64,000 bases of DNA from the NCBI GenBank assembly GCA_943914355.1, contig CALUBS010000007.1, forward strand, positions 22,335 through 86,334, written 5' to 3'. The translations under genes and the position numbers were made by a program. The notes below the pieces were generated by a model, which saw only the letters and a program-made list of their open reading frames with translations, did not search any database and had not been told where the DNA came from. Below, piece by piece: positions 33,303-43,789 of the stretch. This DNA comes from an uncultured Corynebacterium sp. (GTDB lineage Bacteria; Actinomycetota; Actinomycetes; Mycobacteriales; Mycobacteriaceae). How positions within the stretch are numbered: the stretch's first letter is position 1; each line of letters starts with the position of its first letter.

Positions 33303-34804
33303 TTGGAGGCCTCCTTACGGGCATTGGACAGCAGCTCTTTGCCTTCTTCGGAGTCGAACCATTGGCGGAAGGATTTCTTTGGCGGAATCGCGGTATCGCG
33401 GCCATCGGACCAACCGGACATGAACAGCGGCAGCGACTCGATGGTGCCGTTGAATCCGCCCATCACGCGGCCAAGTGCCACGAGGTGGGTGACCTTATCC
33501 CACATCTTCGGGTTGTCCCAGAGCAGCTGCACCGTCTTGAACAGCTTTGGCTCGATCGGCGAGGCAGCATGGGTGACCTTCTGGTGGCGGTTTTCTAAGA
33601 TGACATCAGAAAGCGGAATCTTCACCGGGCACACGTCGTCGCAGCGCCCGCACAGCGAGCAGGCGTACGGCAAGCTAGCCGATGGATCGTTGTGGTCCTT
33701 CATGCCAGTTAGCTGCGGGGTCAGGGAGATACCGATGGGGCCCGGGTACACGGAGCCGTAGGCGTGTCCGCCGGCGCGCTCGTACACGGGGCAGACATTG
33801 AGGCAGGCCGAGCAACGGATGCACTTCAGTGCTTGGTGGCCAACGGGCGAAGACAACGCTGCGGTGCGCCCATTATCCAGCAAGACGATGTGGAAGTTCT
33901 GCGGGCCATCGCCCTCTGTCACACCGGACCACATGGAGGTATACGGGTTCATGCGCTCCGCGGTGGAGGAACGGGGGAGCAGCTGCAGGAAGACTTCCAG
34001 GTCCTGGAAGGTAGGCACGAGCTTTTCGATGCCCATGACGGTAATCAGCGTTTCCGGCAGCGTCAGGCACATGCGGCCATTGCCCTCAGATTCCACGACG
34101 TTGACGGTGCCGGTTTCAGCAACGCCGAAGTTGGCGCCGGAAATGGCGACCTTGGCCTTCATGAACTGCTGGCGCAGGAACTGGCGGGATGCCTCGGCCA
34201 ACTCGGCGGGCTCGGCCTTCAGCGAGTCATCCGTGTTGGGCATCTTATCGACGAAGATATCGCGAATTTCCGCGCGGTTGCGGTGAATTGCGGGCACCAG
34301 AATGTGCGATGGCATATCGTCACCAAGCTGGACGATGAGCTCTGCCAAGTCGGTTTCCTGGGCGTGGATTCCGGCCTCTTCGAGGTGCTCGTTTAAGCCG
34401 ATTTCTTGGGTAGCCATGGATTTCACCTTGACCACGTCGGTTTCACCCGTTTCGCGGATGAGACCTTCAATGATCTCGTTGGCTTCCTTGGCATCGCGGG
34501 CCCAGTGGACGATGCCGCCGCGGTCAGACACTGCCTTTTCAAATTGCTCGAGCAATTCCGGCATGCGGGCGGTGACGTCCTCTTTGAGGGCAGACCCGGC
34601 GTTGCGGAGCTGCTGCCAGTCATCTACTTCCTGCACGGTGTTGGCGCGCTTTTGGCGGATGGTGGTGGTCGCGTGCTGCAGGTTGTGACGCTGGGTAGCG
34701 TTATTCAGCCCGACGTGCGCGAGCGGGACGAAGGCCTTGCTGCCACGCAGGTTGCCGTAGCCTTCAGGGGCGCGTGGTGGGGTGGTGTCGAGGAAAGAGG
34801 TCAT
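33299..34804 (-). CDS. lutB: Lactate utilisation iron-sulfur protein B
   Basis: This iron-sulfur protein of about 501 residues is the central part of LutABC. The N-terminal LUD domain carries GGIVHWARDAKEANEII and AVSGANFGVAETGT-like blocks (KVAISGANFGVAETGTVNV). The C-terminal part has two 4Fe-4S motifs, CIRCSACLNVCPVY and CSLCGRCDDVCPVKIPL. ATG 34804 overlaps the lutA stop (TAATG) and is preferred to the 15-residue longer in-frame start at 34849, which would run back into lutA. It oxidises L-lactate to pyruvate with LutA and LutC, probably passing electrons to menaquinone. Confidence 0.92.
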   Translation of the reverse strand: MTSFLDTTPPRAPEGYGNLRGSKAFVPLAHVGLNNATQRHNLQHATTTIRQKRANTVQEVDDWQQLRNAGSALKEDVTARMPELLEQFEKAVSDRGGIVHWARDAKEANEIIEGLIRETGETDVVKVKSMATQEIGLNEHLEEAGIHAQETDLAELIVQLGDDMPSHILVPAIHRNRAEIRDIFVDKMPNTDDSLKAEPAELAEASRQFLRQQFMKAKVAISGANFGVAETGTVNVVESEGNGRMCLTLPETLITVMGIEKLVPTFQDLEVFLQLLPRSSTAERMNPYTSMWSGVTEGDGPQNFHIVLLDNGRTAALSSPVGHQALKCIRCSACLNVCPVYERAGGHAYGSVYPGPIGISLTPQLTGMKDHNDPSASLPYACSLCGRCDDVCPVKIPLSDVILENRHQKVTHAASPIEPKLFKTVQLLWDNPKMWDKVTHLVALGRVMGGFNGTIESLPLFMSGWSDGRDTAIPPKKSFRQWFDSEEGKELLSNARKEASK

Positions 34805-35589
34805 TAGAGCATCGTCTCCTTGGAGTAAGCGGCGGAGTCTGGCTGCCACGGGTGTTCCTTCGTGGAGGCCAAAATCTCTGCCATATGTAGGGCGCGAATG
34901 CCGGAGCGCTGGCGGTGCAGGGCGCCGCCGATATTCATCAGGCAGGAGGAGTCACCGGCGGTCACGTACTCAGCCTTGGTGTCTTTAATGTGGCGAGTCT
35001 TATCGGAGACCATGGCCTGTGAGACCTCCGCATTCTTCAGGGCAAAGGTGCCACCGAAGCCGCAGCACTCTTCGCTATTGGCTAGCGGTGCCAAGTCGAT
35101 GCCCTCGACTTCTTGCAAAAGCTTGTAGGGGCGGTCTTCCAGCTTGAGGAAGCGCAGGCCGTGGCAAGCGGAGTGGTAAGTCACGCGGTGTGGGAAGAAA
35201 GCGCCGACGTTGGTCACGCCTTCAATATCGACCAAAAATTCGGTGAGATCGTAGGTCTTTTGTGCGGTCTTTTGCGCGCCATCGACATCGGCGGACGAGC
35301 CGAAGCGGTCAGCAATGCTTTCGTGGCGGTCGCGAACCGCTGCCACGCAGGAACCGGAGGCTGCCACGACGTAGTCAATGGAAGGATCTGCGAAGGCATC
35401 CGCATAAGAGCGGATCATCCCCAGCGTTTCCTTTTGATAGCCGGTGTTGATGTGCATCTGGCCGCAGCAGGTTTGCTCCTCCGGAAGGACAACTTCGTGA
35501 CCTAACCGGGAGAGAACCAATGCCGTCGCCTTTTGGACGTCCGGGAAAAGGGTGTCACCAATGCAAGTAGAAAAAAGCGCAATGCGCAT
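34804..35589 (-). CDS. lutA: Lactate utilisation iron-sulfur protein A (CCG domains)
   Basis: The 261-residue protein has two cysteine-rich CCG repeats, EEQTCCGQMHINTGY near residue 38 and NSEECCGFGGTFALKN near residue 193. Nearby are AASGSCVAAVRD and YHSACHGLRFLK, which provide the other cluster Cys residues. This is the arrangement of LutA/GlpC-like proteins. It is the first gene of lutABC; its ATG is preceded by AAGGAGCACC. No GntR/LldR-type regulator gene is in the window; palindromes upstream suggest control from elsewhere. Confidence 0.92.
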   Translation of the reverse strand: MRIALFSTCIGDTLFPDVQKATALVLSRLGHEVVLPEEQTCCGQMHINTGYQKETLGMIRSYADAFADPSIDYVVAASGSCVAAVRDRHESIADRFGSSADVDGAQKTAQKTYDLTEFLVDIEGVTNVGAFFPHRVTYHSACHGLRFLKLEDRPYKLLQEVEGIDLAPLANSEECCGFGGTFALKNAEVSQAMVSDKTRHIKDTKAEYVTAGDSSCLMNIGGALHRQRSGIRALHMAEILASTKEHPWQPDSAAYSKETML

Positions 35590-35645
35590 ACGGTGCTCCT
35601 TATTAGTTTTTAAGTCATGGAGGTGTAACTAACCCTACACATTCA

Positions 35646-35670
35646 TCACGTGAAATGTAGTGTGAATCAC
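35646..35670. promoter_or_regulatory. Palindromes upstream of lutABC (putative operator)
   Basis: An 8-bp palindrome TCACGTGA (35646-35653) and a GTGAATCAC palindrome (35662-35670) lie 57-81 bases before lutA. Both contain ATCACGT-like cores spaced 21 bases apart, which is two helical turns. They do not match the LldR-type sequence that I know, so the regulator is open. Confidence 0.35.
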
Positions 35671-35813
35671 GTTCTACCAGCATATATTTTGTAATATATA
35701 TCGCAATATAGGTTTGCCTAAGAGGTCTAGAAAATGAGTAAATTTTGCCCTCTGAAATGTTAGCCAGTGCTTCTTTTCGCACGTGTCGGGGCAGTGAACT
35801 AGACTCTTGCCAC

Positions 35814-37466
35814 ATGACTCCAGCTGATTTGGCCACCTTAGTTAAAGAATCCGCCACCGAGGTCATGGCAGAACATGACCTAGACGCGTCCGTATTGCCG
35901 GAATCTGTCACGGTAGAGCGACCCCGCAACCCAGAACACGGTGACTACGCCACCAACCTTGCACTGCAGGTGGCCAAGAAGGCCGGCGCGAATCCGCGCG
36001 AATTTGGTGGCTGGTTAGCACAAAAATTGGCCCAGCACGATGCTATCGCGGAGGCCGATATTGCCGGTCCTGGCTTTATTAATATCCGCTTGGCCGCCGC
36101 TGCCCAGGGCGAGATTGTTGCCCAGATTCTGCAGGCAGGCGCGGACTACGGTTCCAATGATTCCTTTGCGGGCAAGAAGATTAACCTGGAATTCGTATCT
36201 GCCAATCCCACCGGCCCGATTCACTTGGGCGGTACGCGCTGGGCCGCGGTCGGCGATTCGCTGGGTAGGGTGCTCACGGCTTCCGGTGCAGAGGTCACCC
36301 GCGAGTACTACTTCAACGACCACGGCGGCCAGATTGACCGCTTCTCCCGCTCCCTTGTTGCTGCCGCAAAGGGCGAGCCCACGCCGGAGGACGGCTACGG
36401 CGGAGATTATATCCACGACATCGCAAACGCGGTTGTGGAAAAGAATCCAAGCGCGCTCGAGGGCGATGCTGCGCAGGTACAAGAGGCCTTCCGCGCCGAT
36501 GGCGTGGAGATGATGTTTGCGCAGATTAAGCAGTCCCTGCATGAATTCGGCGTGGATTTTGATGTCTACTTCCACGAAAATTCGCTTTTTGAATCTGGGG
36601 CGGTAGACAAGGCGCTTGAGACCCTGAAGTCTGAAGGCCACCTCTATGAGGCGGACAATGCGTGGTGGCTAAAGTCCACCGATTATGGCGATTCTAAGGA
36701 TCGCGTCGTGGTGAAATCGGACGGTAATGCGGCCTATATCGCCGGCGATATCGCCTACGTGGCCGATAAATTCGACCGCGGTCACGATCTCAATATCTAC
36801 ATGCTGGGCGCTGACCACCACGGTTATGTCCCGCGCCTGAAGGCTGCGGCAGCCGCCTTGGGCTATGACGCCGATGGCGTCGAAGTGCTCATTGGCCAGA
36901 TGGTCAACCTGCTGCGCGATGGCAAGCCGGTGCGCATGTCCAAGCGCGCGGGCACCGTGATCACCATCGAGGATTTGGTTGCCGCCATCGGTGTTGATGC
37001 ATCGCGGTATTCGCTGGTGCGCTCGTCGGTGGATCAGTCCATCGATATCGACTTGGGCCTGTGGGAGTCGCAGTCCTCGGATAATCCTGTCTACTACGTG
37101 CAATACGGCCATGCGCGGCTGTGCTCGATCGGGCGCAAGGCGGCGGAGTTGGGGGTTAGCTCCGAAGGTGCAGACCTCTCCCTGCTGGAGCATGAGCGCG
37201 AAGGCGACCTCATCCGCACCCTGGGCGAGTTCCCCGCAGTGGTGGCAGATGCCGCGGAACTGCGCGAGCCGCACCGCGTGGCGCGCTATGCCGAAGAGTT
37301 GGCTGGCGTATTCCACCGTTTCTATGACACCTGCCAGGTTTTGCCCAAGGCAGGGGAGGAAGAGCAGCCCATTCACAGCGCACGCCTCGCGTTGGCGGAA
37401 GCATCCCGCGTCGTCCTGTCCAATGCCTTGACCATGGTGGGCGTGAGCGCACCGGAGAAGATGTAA
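35814..37466 (+). CDS. argS: Arginyl-tRNA synthetase
   Basis: This is a class I aminoacyl-tRNA synthetase of 550 residues. The HIGH-type motif is [19 protein letters not shown] near residue 130, and the KMSKS equivalent is VRMSKRAGT near residue 376, with the DALR anticodon-binding domain at the C-terminus ([19 protein letters not shown]). ATG 35814 follows a TAGACT -10 box (35800-35805) by 8 bases without ribosome binding site, so it is probably leaderless. lysA starts directly after its stop, the argS-lysA operon known from C. glutamicum. Confidence 0.96.
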   Translation: MTPADLATLVKESATEVMAEHDLDASVLPESVTVERPRNPEHGDYATNLALQVAKKAGANPREFGGWLAQKLAQHDAIAEADIAGPGFINIRLAAAAQGEIVAQILQAGADYGSNDSFAGKKINLEFVSANPTGPIHLGGTRWAAVGDSLGRVLTASGAEVTREYYFNDHGGQIDRFSRSLVAAAKGEPTPEDGYGGDYIHDIANAVVEKNPSALEGDAAQVQEAFRADGVEMMFAQIKQSLHEFGVDFDVYFHENSLFESGAVDKALETLKSEGHLYEADNAWWLKSTDYGDSKDRVVVKSDGNAAYIAGDIAYVADKFDRGHDLNIYMLGADHHGYVPRLKAAAAALGYDADGVEVLIGQMVNLLRDGKPVRMSKRAGTVITIEDLVAAIGVDASRYSLVRSSVDQSIDIDLGLWESQSSDNPVYYVQYGHARLCSIGRKAAELGVSSEGADLSLLEHEREGDLIRTLGEFPAVVADAAELREPHRVARYAEELAGVFHRFYDTCQVLPKAGEEEQPIHSARLALAEASRVVLSNALTMVGVSAPEKM

Positions 37467-38804
37467 ATGACTGATTTCAATGAGCTTCCCGCCCACGTGT
37501 GGCCGCGAAATGCGAGCCGCCAGGAAGACGGCGTAGTTACCGTAGCGGAAGTCCCCTTGCCGGATTTGGCAGAGGAATTTCAGACCCCGCTGTACGTCTT
37601 CGATGAAGATGACTTCCGCTCGCGCTGCCAAGACATGGCTCGCGCTTTCGGTGGACCCGATCACGTGCACTATGCCTCCAAGGCATTCATTTCCAAAAAG
37701 GTCGTGCAGTGGGTCAACGAAGAAGGCCTGTGCCTCGATGCTGCCGCGCTCAATGAGCTAAAGATTGCGCTCGCCGCAGAGTTCCCGGCAGCGCGCATTA
37801 CGGCGCACGGCAATAATAAAGACGAGGAATACCTGCGCCTGTGCGTGGATGCGGGCGTGGGCCACGTGGTCATCGATAATGAGCAGGAGCTCGAAGAGCT
37901 CAACCGCATCGCCGGCGAGGCAGGCGTGGTGCAGCCGGTAATGATTCGCGTCAAGCCGGGTGTGGATGCGCATACCCACGAATTCATTGCTACCTCGCAC
38001 GAGGACCAGAAATTCGGTATTTCCCTGGCCACGGGCGCGGCTTTCGCCGCCGCGAAGCGCTGCCTTGAGGTGAACAACCTCCACTTGAGCGGCCTGCACT
38101 GCCATGTAGGCTCCCAGGTTTTCAATGCCGAGGGTTTCAAACTCGCCGCCGAGCGCGTGCTGGAGCTCTACCGTCAAATCCACACCGAGCTGGGCGTTGA
38201 CTTAGCCGAGCTGGACTTGGGCGGCGGCTTTGGTATTCCGTATATGCCCTATGAGGAAGCCCTGAATATTGACCGCGTGGCCCAGGACATGCTGCGGGCC
38301 GTTGACCAGACTGCGGAAGAACTCGACATTAAGGCGCCGTTCCTCCTCGTGGAGCCGGGGCGCTCCTTGGTGGCCGGGTCTGCCGTGACTGTCTACCGCG
38401 TGGGTACGGTCAAGGACGTGGAAACCGGCAAGGCCGATTTGCCGGTGCGCCGGTATATCTCCATCGATGGGGGAATGTCCGATAATATTCGCCCCGCCCT
38501 CTACGGTTCCGAATACGATGTGCGCCTGGTTAACCGCTTTAGCGACGGCGAGATGGTGCCCTCGCGCATCGTGGGTTTCCACTGCGAATCCGGCGATATT
38601 CTGTTGGAGGAAGGCGAATTGCCCGATGATATCCAGCCGGGGGACTTGCTCGCTTTCGCGGCCACCGGCGGGTATCAGTACATGATGTCCTCTCGGTACA
38701 ACGGCGCGGTGCGCCCAGCCGTGGTTGCCACGCGCGTGGGAAATACCAAGCCCATGTTGCGGCGCGAAACCATCGAGGATCTTTTGTCCTTGGAAGTGGA
38801 TTAA
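37467..38804 (+). CDS. lysA: Diaminopimelate decarboxylase
   Basis: This 445-residue PLP enzyme makes L-lysine from meso-diaminopimelate. The PLP lysine is in HYASKAF near residue 70. Further signatures are [10 protein letters not shown], the Gly-rich LDLGGGFG loop, [10 protein letters not shown], and CESGDIL with the active-site Cys near residue 373. The ATG abuts the argS stop (TAAATG). A strong terminator follows. Length and motifs are typical for the family. Confidence 0.96.
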   Translation: MTDFNELPAHVWPRNASRQEDGVVTVAEVPLPDLAEEFQTPLYVFDEDDFRSRCQDMARAFGGPDHVHYASKAFISKKVVQWVNEEGLCLDAAALNELKIALAAEFPAARITAHGNNKDEEYLRLCVDAGVGHVVIDNEQELEELNRIAGEAGVVQPVMIRVKPGVDAHTHEFIATSHEDQKFGISLATGAAFAAAKRCLEVNNLHLSGLHCHVGSQVFNAEGFKLAAERVLELYRQIHTELGVDLAELDLGGGFGIPYMPYEEALNIDRVAQDMLRAVDQTAEELDIKAPFLLVEPGRSLVAGSAVTVYRVGTVKDVETGKADLPVRRYISIDGGMSDNIRPALYGSEYDVRLVNRFSDGEMVPSRIVGFHCESGDILLEEGELPDDIQPGDLLAFAATGGYQYMMSSRYNGAVRPAVVATRVGNTKPMLRRETIEDLLSLEVD

Positions 38805-38814
38805 GCCAGTACTA

Positions 38815-38860
38815 CCCCCGCAACGCAGGGGCCACATTCGGCCCGTGCGGCGGGGGTTTT
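38815..38860 (+). terminator. Terminator of argS-lysA
   Basis: A long compound stem, CCCCCGC / GCGGGGG enclosing CGCA / TGCG and GGGCC / GGCCC around the loop ACATTC, is followed by TTTT. Confidence 0.9.
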
Positions 38861-38899
38861 CTGTAGCTAAACGAATATTATCCCCCGCATGTCGCAATA

Positions 38900-38921
38900 T
38901 AGACAGCTCGTTCTGTATAGT
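38900..38921 (+). promoter_or_regulatory. hom promoter with McbR-like site
   Basis: TATAGT (38916-38921) is a good -10, 62 bases before the hom ATG. Immediately upstream, TAGAC-N6-TTCTG (38900-38915) matches 8 of the 10 specified bases of the McbR motif TAGAC-N6-GTCTA. In C. glutamicum McbR represses hom in response to methionine status, so a repressor site at this place fits. Confidence 0.4.
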
Positions 38922-38982
38922 GACCTGTAGCCGCATACAGCGGGAGACATTTTCCACCACTAAATCGACATGGAGACGGACT

Positions 38983-40326
38983 ATGGATGCTTCAAACAGT
39001 GAGCTACAGCTACATTCGCGTACCGGCAAGGGTGAAGGCGAAACCGTTGGCATCGCGCTGCTTGGATTCGGCACCGTGGGCGCGGAAGTTTTCCGCCTCT
39101 TAGATGAGAATGCGGATGCCTTTGCTCATCGCATCGGTGGGCCAGCAGAGATCCGTGGCATCGCCATCCAGAACAAGAATAAGCTGCGCCCGGGCGTGCC
39201 CAGCGAATTGTTGACCGATGATGCCAAGGCCCTGATCTCCCGCGATGATATTGACTTGGTGGTGGAGGTCATCGGTGGGATAGATTTCCCGCGCGAGTTG
39301 GTGTTGACCGCGCTTAATTCCGGCAAGTCCGTGGTGACGGCGAATAAGGCGCTCGTTGCTGCGCATGCTGATGAATTGGCCCAGGCAGCGGAACGCTCCG
39401 GCGTTGACCTCTACTTTGAGGCCGCCGTGGCCGCCGCCATCCCCGTCGTGGGTATGCTGCGTCGCTCCCTGGCAGGTGACCAGATTGAGCGCATCTCTGG
39501 CATCGTCAACGGCACGACCAACTACATCTTGGATGCCATGGAATCCACCGGCGCCACTTATGACGAGGCCCTGGCAGAAGCCACCCGCTTGGGCTATGCC
39601 GAGGCGGATCCCACCGCGGACGTGGAGGGGCATGACGCGGCGTCCAAGGCCGCCATCATGGCCTCCATCGGTTTCCACACCCGCGTGAAGTTCGAGGACG
39701 TGCACTGCGAGGGAATTACCGATATCACGGCAGACGATATTGCCGCGGCAAACGATGCCGGCTATTCCATCAAGCTGCTGGCCATTTGTGAGCGCCTGCG
39801 CCGCGAGGATGGATCCGAAGTGGTCAACGCGCGCGTGCACCCGACCCTGGTGGCCAAGGAGCACCCGCTGGCTACCGTCAGCGAGTCCTATAACGCCATC
39901 TTCGTCGAGGCTGAGGCCGCCGGCTCGCTTATGTTCTACGGCAATGGTGCTGGCGGCAACCCCACCGCTTCGGCCGTGCTTGGCGATGTCGTCGGTGCCG
40001 CCCGCAATATCGTCCACGGCGGCCGCGCGCCTGGCGAGAATACCTACGCTAACTTGCCGATTGCGGACTTCGGCGAGGTCGATACCCGCTTCCACATCGA
40101 TATGGAAGTCCAGGATCGCGCCGGCGTCTTGGAGGCTATTTCCGCGCTTTTCGCACAGCATGGGGTATCCCTGCGCACCGTGCGCCAAGAAGACGGCGAG
40201 GATACCGCGCGCCTTATTGTGGTCACCCACGCTGCCAAGGAAGCGACCCTGGAAAACATCGTCTCCGCCTTGGGCGAGCTCGATGAGGTCAAGGCCGTTC
40301 ACTCGGTCATCCGCCTGGGCAGCTAA
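38983..40326 (+). CDS. hom: Homoserine dehydrogenase
   Basis: This 447-residue NAD(P)-dependent enzyme reduces aspartate semialdehyde to homoserine. The Rossmann motif is [12 protein letters not shown] (residues 26-37). SVVTANKAL and the catalytic region [15 protein letters not shown] follow. The C-terminal ACT domain starts near residue 366 ([18 protein letters not shown]), the threonine feedback site in corynebacteria. ATG 38983 with GGAGACGG upstream is chosen; the open frame extends further upstream but through the promoter region. It is followed 23 bases later by thrB. Confidence 0.95.
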   Translation: MDASNSELQLHSRTGKGEGETVGIALLGFGTVGAEVFRLLDENADAFAHRIGGPAEIRGIAIQNKNKLRPGVPSELLTDDAKALISRDDIDLVVEVIGGIDFPRELVLTALNSGKSVVTANKALVAAHADELAQAAERSGVDLYFEAAVAAAIPVVGMLRRSLAGDQIERISGIVNGTTNYILDAMESTGATYDEALAEATRLGYAEADPTADVEGHDAASKAAIMASIGFHTRVKFEDVHCEGITDITADDIAAANDAGYSIKLLAICERLRREDGSEVVNARVHPTLVAKEHPLATVSESYNAIFVEAEAAGSLMFYGNGAGGNPTASAVLGDVVGAARNIVHGGRAPGENTYANLPIADFGEVDTRFHIDMEVQDRAGVLEAISALFAQHGVSLRTVRQEDGEDTARLIVVTHAAKEATLENIVSALGELDEVKAVHSVIRLGS

Positions 40327-40336
40327 ACCGGTTCGA

Positions 40337-40342
40337 TATATT
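40337..40342 (+). promoter_or_regulatory. Possible internal leaderless promoter of thrB
   Basis: TATATT lies 7 bases before the thrB ATG, and no ribosome binding site is present between hom and thrB. thrB might thus be expressed also from its own leaderless transcript. Confidence 0.35.
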
Positions 40343-40349
40343 AGACACC

Positions 40350-41279
40350 ATGAGCATCGAAGTTGAAGTCGGCACCAAAGCGATAGTCACCGTCCCCGCC
40401 TCTACGGCGAACCTGGGGCCGGGCTATGACACCTTAGGCATGTCATTGAGCATGTACGACACCGCCGAGGTGGAGGTTATTCCCTCTGGCCTTGAGGTGG
40501 AGATTTTTGGCGAGGGGGCAGACGACCTCCCGCGCGATGGCTCGCACCTGATGGTCAAGGCCATCCGCTCCGCGCTATCTGCCGCCGAAGCTACGGTGCC
40601 AGGGCTGCGCGTGGTCTCGCATAATACGATCCCCCAATCGCGCGGCTTGGGTTCTTCGGCGTCTACAGCGGTCGCCGGCGTGGCCGCGGGCAATGCCTTG
40701 GCCGGCAGCCCGCTGACCCAAGATCAGCTCGTGCAATTGTCTTCGGCGTTTGAGGGCCACCCGGATAATGCCGCGGCCTCGGTACTGGGCAGTGCCGTGG
40801 TCTCGTGGACGACGGTTCCTGTCGATGGCCGATCCTTACCGGAATACAAGGCCGCTACCATCAACGTGCATCCCGATATTCGGGCGACCGCGCTGGTGCC
40901 GGATTCCCACGCCTCCACCCAGGCGGTGCGTCGCGTTCTGCCTTCGCACGTGACGCATTCCGATGCCGCCTTTAACGTCTCCCGCACCGCCGTCCAGGTA
41001 GCCGCATTGCAGAACTACCCGGAGTTACTGTGGGAAGGCACCCGCGACCGCTTACACCAGCCGTATCGCGCCGACGTGCTTCCCGTGACCGCGGAGTGGG
41101 TGAACCGCCTGCGCAACCGCGGGTACGCCGCCTATCTTTCCGGAGCGGGGCCAACGGTGATGGTGCTGCACACGGAGGACATCGACGAGAGTATTCTCGA
41201 TGATGCCCGCGAGCAGGGCCTGCGCGTCTTCGATCTCAAGGTCGCGGGCCCGGTTCGCGTGGAAGTTACACAGGCTTAA
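40350..41279 (+). CDS. thrB: Homoserine kinase
   Basis: The 309-residue GHMP-family kinase phosphorylates homoserine for threonine synthesis. The ATP-binding motif [16 protein letters not shown] spans residues 93-108. [13 protein letters not shown] near the N-terminus and [11 protein letters not shown] at residue 263 are the other GHMP blocks. The last 14 bases overlap the convergent arnR gene. Enzyme length is standard. Part of the hom-thrB operon, with a possible extra leaderless start. Confidence 0.95.
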   Translation: MSIEVEVGTKAIVTVPASTANLGPGYDTLGMSLSMYDTAEVEVIPSGLEVEIFGEGADDLPRDGSHLMVKAIRSALSAAEATVPGLRVVSHNTIPQSRGLGSSASTAVAGVAAGNALAGSPLTQDQLVQLSSAFEGHPDNAAASVLGSAVVSWTTVPVDGRSLPEYKAATINVHPDIRATALVPDSHASTQAVRRVLPSHVTHSDAAFNVSRTAVQVAALQNYPELLWEGTRDRLHQPYRADVLPVTAEWVNRLRNRGYAAYLSGAGPTVMVLHTEDIDESILDDAREQGLRVFDLKVAGPVRVEVTQA

Positions 41280-41925
41280 TCTCGATCTGGCACACTTCGG
41301 GGCGCTGCATCGGCGTTAAGGCGATGTCCGCGTCCGTACCGCTGGCTTCCTGCAAAAAGCCAGCGTGTATGGCGCAGACAAAGGGGCTCGGGGTGGTTCC
41401 GGAGGAGACGAACGGGCAGGCATTCAACTCGATTTCGGAAGGATCTGCGCCCTGCGAAGGATCAAAACCCATATCGCGCAGGGTGGCAAAAAGGGTATCG
41501 AGCGCCCCGCTGTGAATGTCCGCGCCCGTGGCGCGCGCCCATTGGCGTCCCAGCTCCCGGGCCTGTGGGGAAGAGAAATCATCGAGCTCTTCTTTGCCCG
41601 CGAGCATCGAGGTCAGCACGCTAATGAGGCTGACGTATTCGTCTGCGATGGCGCGGTTATCTGGCACGCGCGCCTGGAAAATCAGGGACGGGCGTCCGCG
41701 ACCGGTGCTGTGCTCTGGAACGGCGGTGACGGCACCGACATGAATGAGCTCATCGATATGCCCGCGCGCGGTATTGACGTGCATGCCTAAATCTTTTGCT
41801 ACCTCCGCCGCACGGGCTCCTCGCGGGTAGTGCTGGAGCTGCGTGAGCACCTCGCGCTGCTTAGGGGAAAGCTTGAGTGCTTCTGGGAAGAGTTCGGTGC
41901 TGGGGCGGGGGAGCGAATTAGGCAT
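41266..41925 (-). CDS. arnR: ArnR-like iron-sulfur transcriptional regulator of nitrate reductase
   Basis: The regulator of about 219 residues has an N-terminal winged helix-turn-helix ([42 protein letters not shown]) and the GRGRPSLIF turn typical of COG2345 regulators. Three cysteines near the C-terminus (ACPFV, VCAIH, VCQIE) could bind an iron-sulfur cluster. In C. glutamicum the gene directly after thrB is arnR, whose product carries an iron-sulfur cluster and represses narKGHJI and hmp. Position and cysteines support the same identity here. ATG 41925 lies 4 bases after the modBC stop, so the regulator is cotranscribed with molybdate uptake. Confidence 0.65.
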   Translation of the reverse strand: MPNSLPRPSTELFPEALKLSPKQREVLTQLQHYPRGARAAEVAKDLGMHVNTARGHIDELIHVGAVTAVPEHSTGRGRPSLIFQARVPDNRAIADEYVSLISVLTSMLAGKEELDDFSSPQARELGRQWARATGADIHSGALDTLFATLRDMGFDPSQGADPSEIELNACPFVSSGTTPSPFVCAIHAGFLQEASGTDADIALTPMQRPEVCQIEIKPV

Positions 41926-41929
41926 GCGA

Positions 41930-43786
41930 TTAACTTCGTATCTCTGAGTGCTGATGAGGGGCTTGATTAACAGAAATCTTATCTTTAGCCACGCTATAGG
42001 ATACGGTATCGTCCGTATCAATACCTAAAGCTACCTGCCTACTCACCGGCACAGTGATGGTGTGCCCGTCCATATCTAGGCTTAATCGAGCATCAGCCAT
42101 GCTGGCAGCTTCTACCGCGATGACCTTGGTGGACCAGTGATTGACCTCGGTAGAGGCTTCAGCCGTAAGGTGCACGTCGCTGGGCCGAAACGTGACCGCC
42201 ACCTTATCGCCGGCGCGGAGATCGGCGGGCCCGCCAGTGATGGTGGCACTCCCGCAGGTAACGACGGTCTCGGTAGCAGTCGCCTCTGTGACGGTGCCTT
42301 CCACGCGGTTGAGCCCTGCGATATTAGCCACAAAGCCGGTGGGTGGGACATCGAGGAGGTCTGCGGCAGGCCCGTGGGCGGTGACGCGGCCGGAATTCAT
42401 GACCACCATGTCATCGGCAAGCCCGGCAATATCCAACGCATTGTGGGTCACCAGCAAAGTGGTGCGGTCATGGCGGGTAGCGCGCAGGAAGCGGCGCCAC
42501 TTGCTGGCGGATTCCACGTCGATGGCCGCCAAGGGCTCATCCAGAATCAGGATGGTGGGCCGTGCGGCAAGCGCGCGGACGAGGGCCACTTGGGCGGCCT
42601 GGCCGCCAGAAAGGGCGGGCACGGGGACATCGCTAAGCTCCCGTAATCCTGCTGCCTCCAGTAATTTCGTGGCGCGGTGCTTATCGCGGGTGACCATCGC
42701 AATGGCCTGGTTGGCGGTGGCCCGTGGGGGCAGGCCGGGGCGCTGGGTAAGCAGGACGATCTCATCTGGGTCGGCGGTAATATCCGCGCCGGTCAGCCGC
42801 CCGGCGATGCGCCCCATGAGTGTGGTCTTGCCCGAGCCATTGGAACCGACGATGGCCGTGATCGCGCGCGGGGTAAATTCCGTGGTTTCCCCGTCCGCCG
42901 TGACGTTTAGGGTGGGGGCCTTTTCTGGGGACGTCAGGGCGCTGAGCTTCTCGTAGTCCATGCTGTGCAGCTCGCGGGCCTGCGCTTGGTAGGAACGCTG
43001 GAGGAGAGAGGGAAGCCCGGCGAGGGCGAGGCAGAGGATGGCCATCGCAATGAGGATGGCGGAAAGCACATAGGCACCATCGGTATCGACCTCGCGCTCC
43101 AGGTAAATACCGAGCGGCATCGTGCGGGTCACGCCCGGCTGGGAGCCCGCAAAGGTCAGCGTGGTACCGAACTCGCCGAGGGACCGGGCAAAGGCAAGGC
43201 CGGCGCCGGTGGCCAAGGCGGGGGCGATGGAGGGGATGGTGATTTTGCGCAGTACCTCCCAGCGGGAAAGGCCTACGCTGGCGGCAGAGGCCAAAATCTC
43301 TTGATCCAATTGGCGCAGGGCGGAATCGACCGCCACCACGACGAAGGGCAAGGCGACGAAGCACTGCGCGGCGATGACGCCGGGAAAAGCAAAAGCAAAA
43401 TGGAAGTCTATGGCGTCAAGAAACGGGGCTAAATAGCCCCTGCGGCCAATGGCGGCGGTCAGCGCCAAACCGCCCACCACGGGTGGCATGGCCAGGGGCA
43501 AATAGATGAACAGGCGGATAACGCCGCTGCCTCGGCCGAGTTGTTGGACCCAAAGGGCAAGGCCGGTCCCCAGCACCATCGCCAGCAGCATTGATTGGAA
43601 TGCCGCGGTGAAAGACAGCTTGAGCATGTCCCAAATCTCCGGTTTGGCGAGGTATTCGCCGAGGCGGTCCCACGGTACGCGCAGCCCCAAGGAGGCTACG
43701 GGAACGAGGATGACAACGACCGCGATGAGGCCGATAAGGCCGATAACGAGGGGATACCTAAGGCGGATGGGCTGGGGAGGGGTCAT
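41930..43786 (-). CDS. modBC: Fused molybdate ABC permease and ATPase (ModB-ModC)
   Basis: This single 618-residue chain has two parts. Residues 1-265 form an ABC permease with six helices and the EAA-like loop ASAASVGLSRWEVLRKITIP. About residues 285-470 form the ATPase with Walker A GSNGSGKTT, signature LSGGQAAQVALVRAL, Walker B LILDEPLAAID and switch LLVTHNA. The C-terminus (about 490-600) holds TOBE/Mop-like molybdate-binding segments (RAGDKVAVTFRPSDV, STKVIAVEAASM). ModB and ModC are usually separate proteins, so this is a fusion. It begins 3 bases after modA and feeds the Moco genes further on. Confidence 0.88.
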   Translation of the reverse strand: MTPPQPIRLRYPLVIGLIGLIAVVVILVPVASLGLRVPWDRLGEYLAKPEIWDMLKLSFTAAFQSMLLAMVLGTGLALWVQQLGRGSGVIRLFIYLPLAMPPVVGGLALTAAIGRRGYLAPFLDAIDFHFAFAFPGVIAAQCFVALPFVVVAVDSALRQLDQEILASAASVGLSRWEVLRKITIPSIAPALATGAGLAFARSLGEFGTTLTFAGSQPGVTRTMPLGIYLEREVDTDGAYVLSAILIAMAILCLALAGLPSLLQRSYQAQARELHSMDYEKLSALTSPEKAPTLNVTADGETTEFTPRAITAIVGSNGSGKTTLMGRIAGRLTGADITADPDEIVLLTQRPGLPPRATANQAIAMVTRDKHRATKLLEAAGLRELSDVPVPALSGGQAAQVALVRALAARPTILILDEPLAAIDVESASKWRRFLRATRHDRTTLLVTHNALDIAGLADDMVVMNSGRVTAHGPAADLLDVPPTGFVANIAGLNRVEGTVTEATATETVVTCGSATITGGPADLRAGDKVAVTFRPSDVHLTAEASTEVNHWSTKVIAVEAASMADARLSLDMDGHTITVPVSRQVALGIDTDDTVSYSVAKDKISVNQAPHQHSEIRS

Positions 43787-43789
43787 TGA

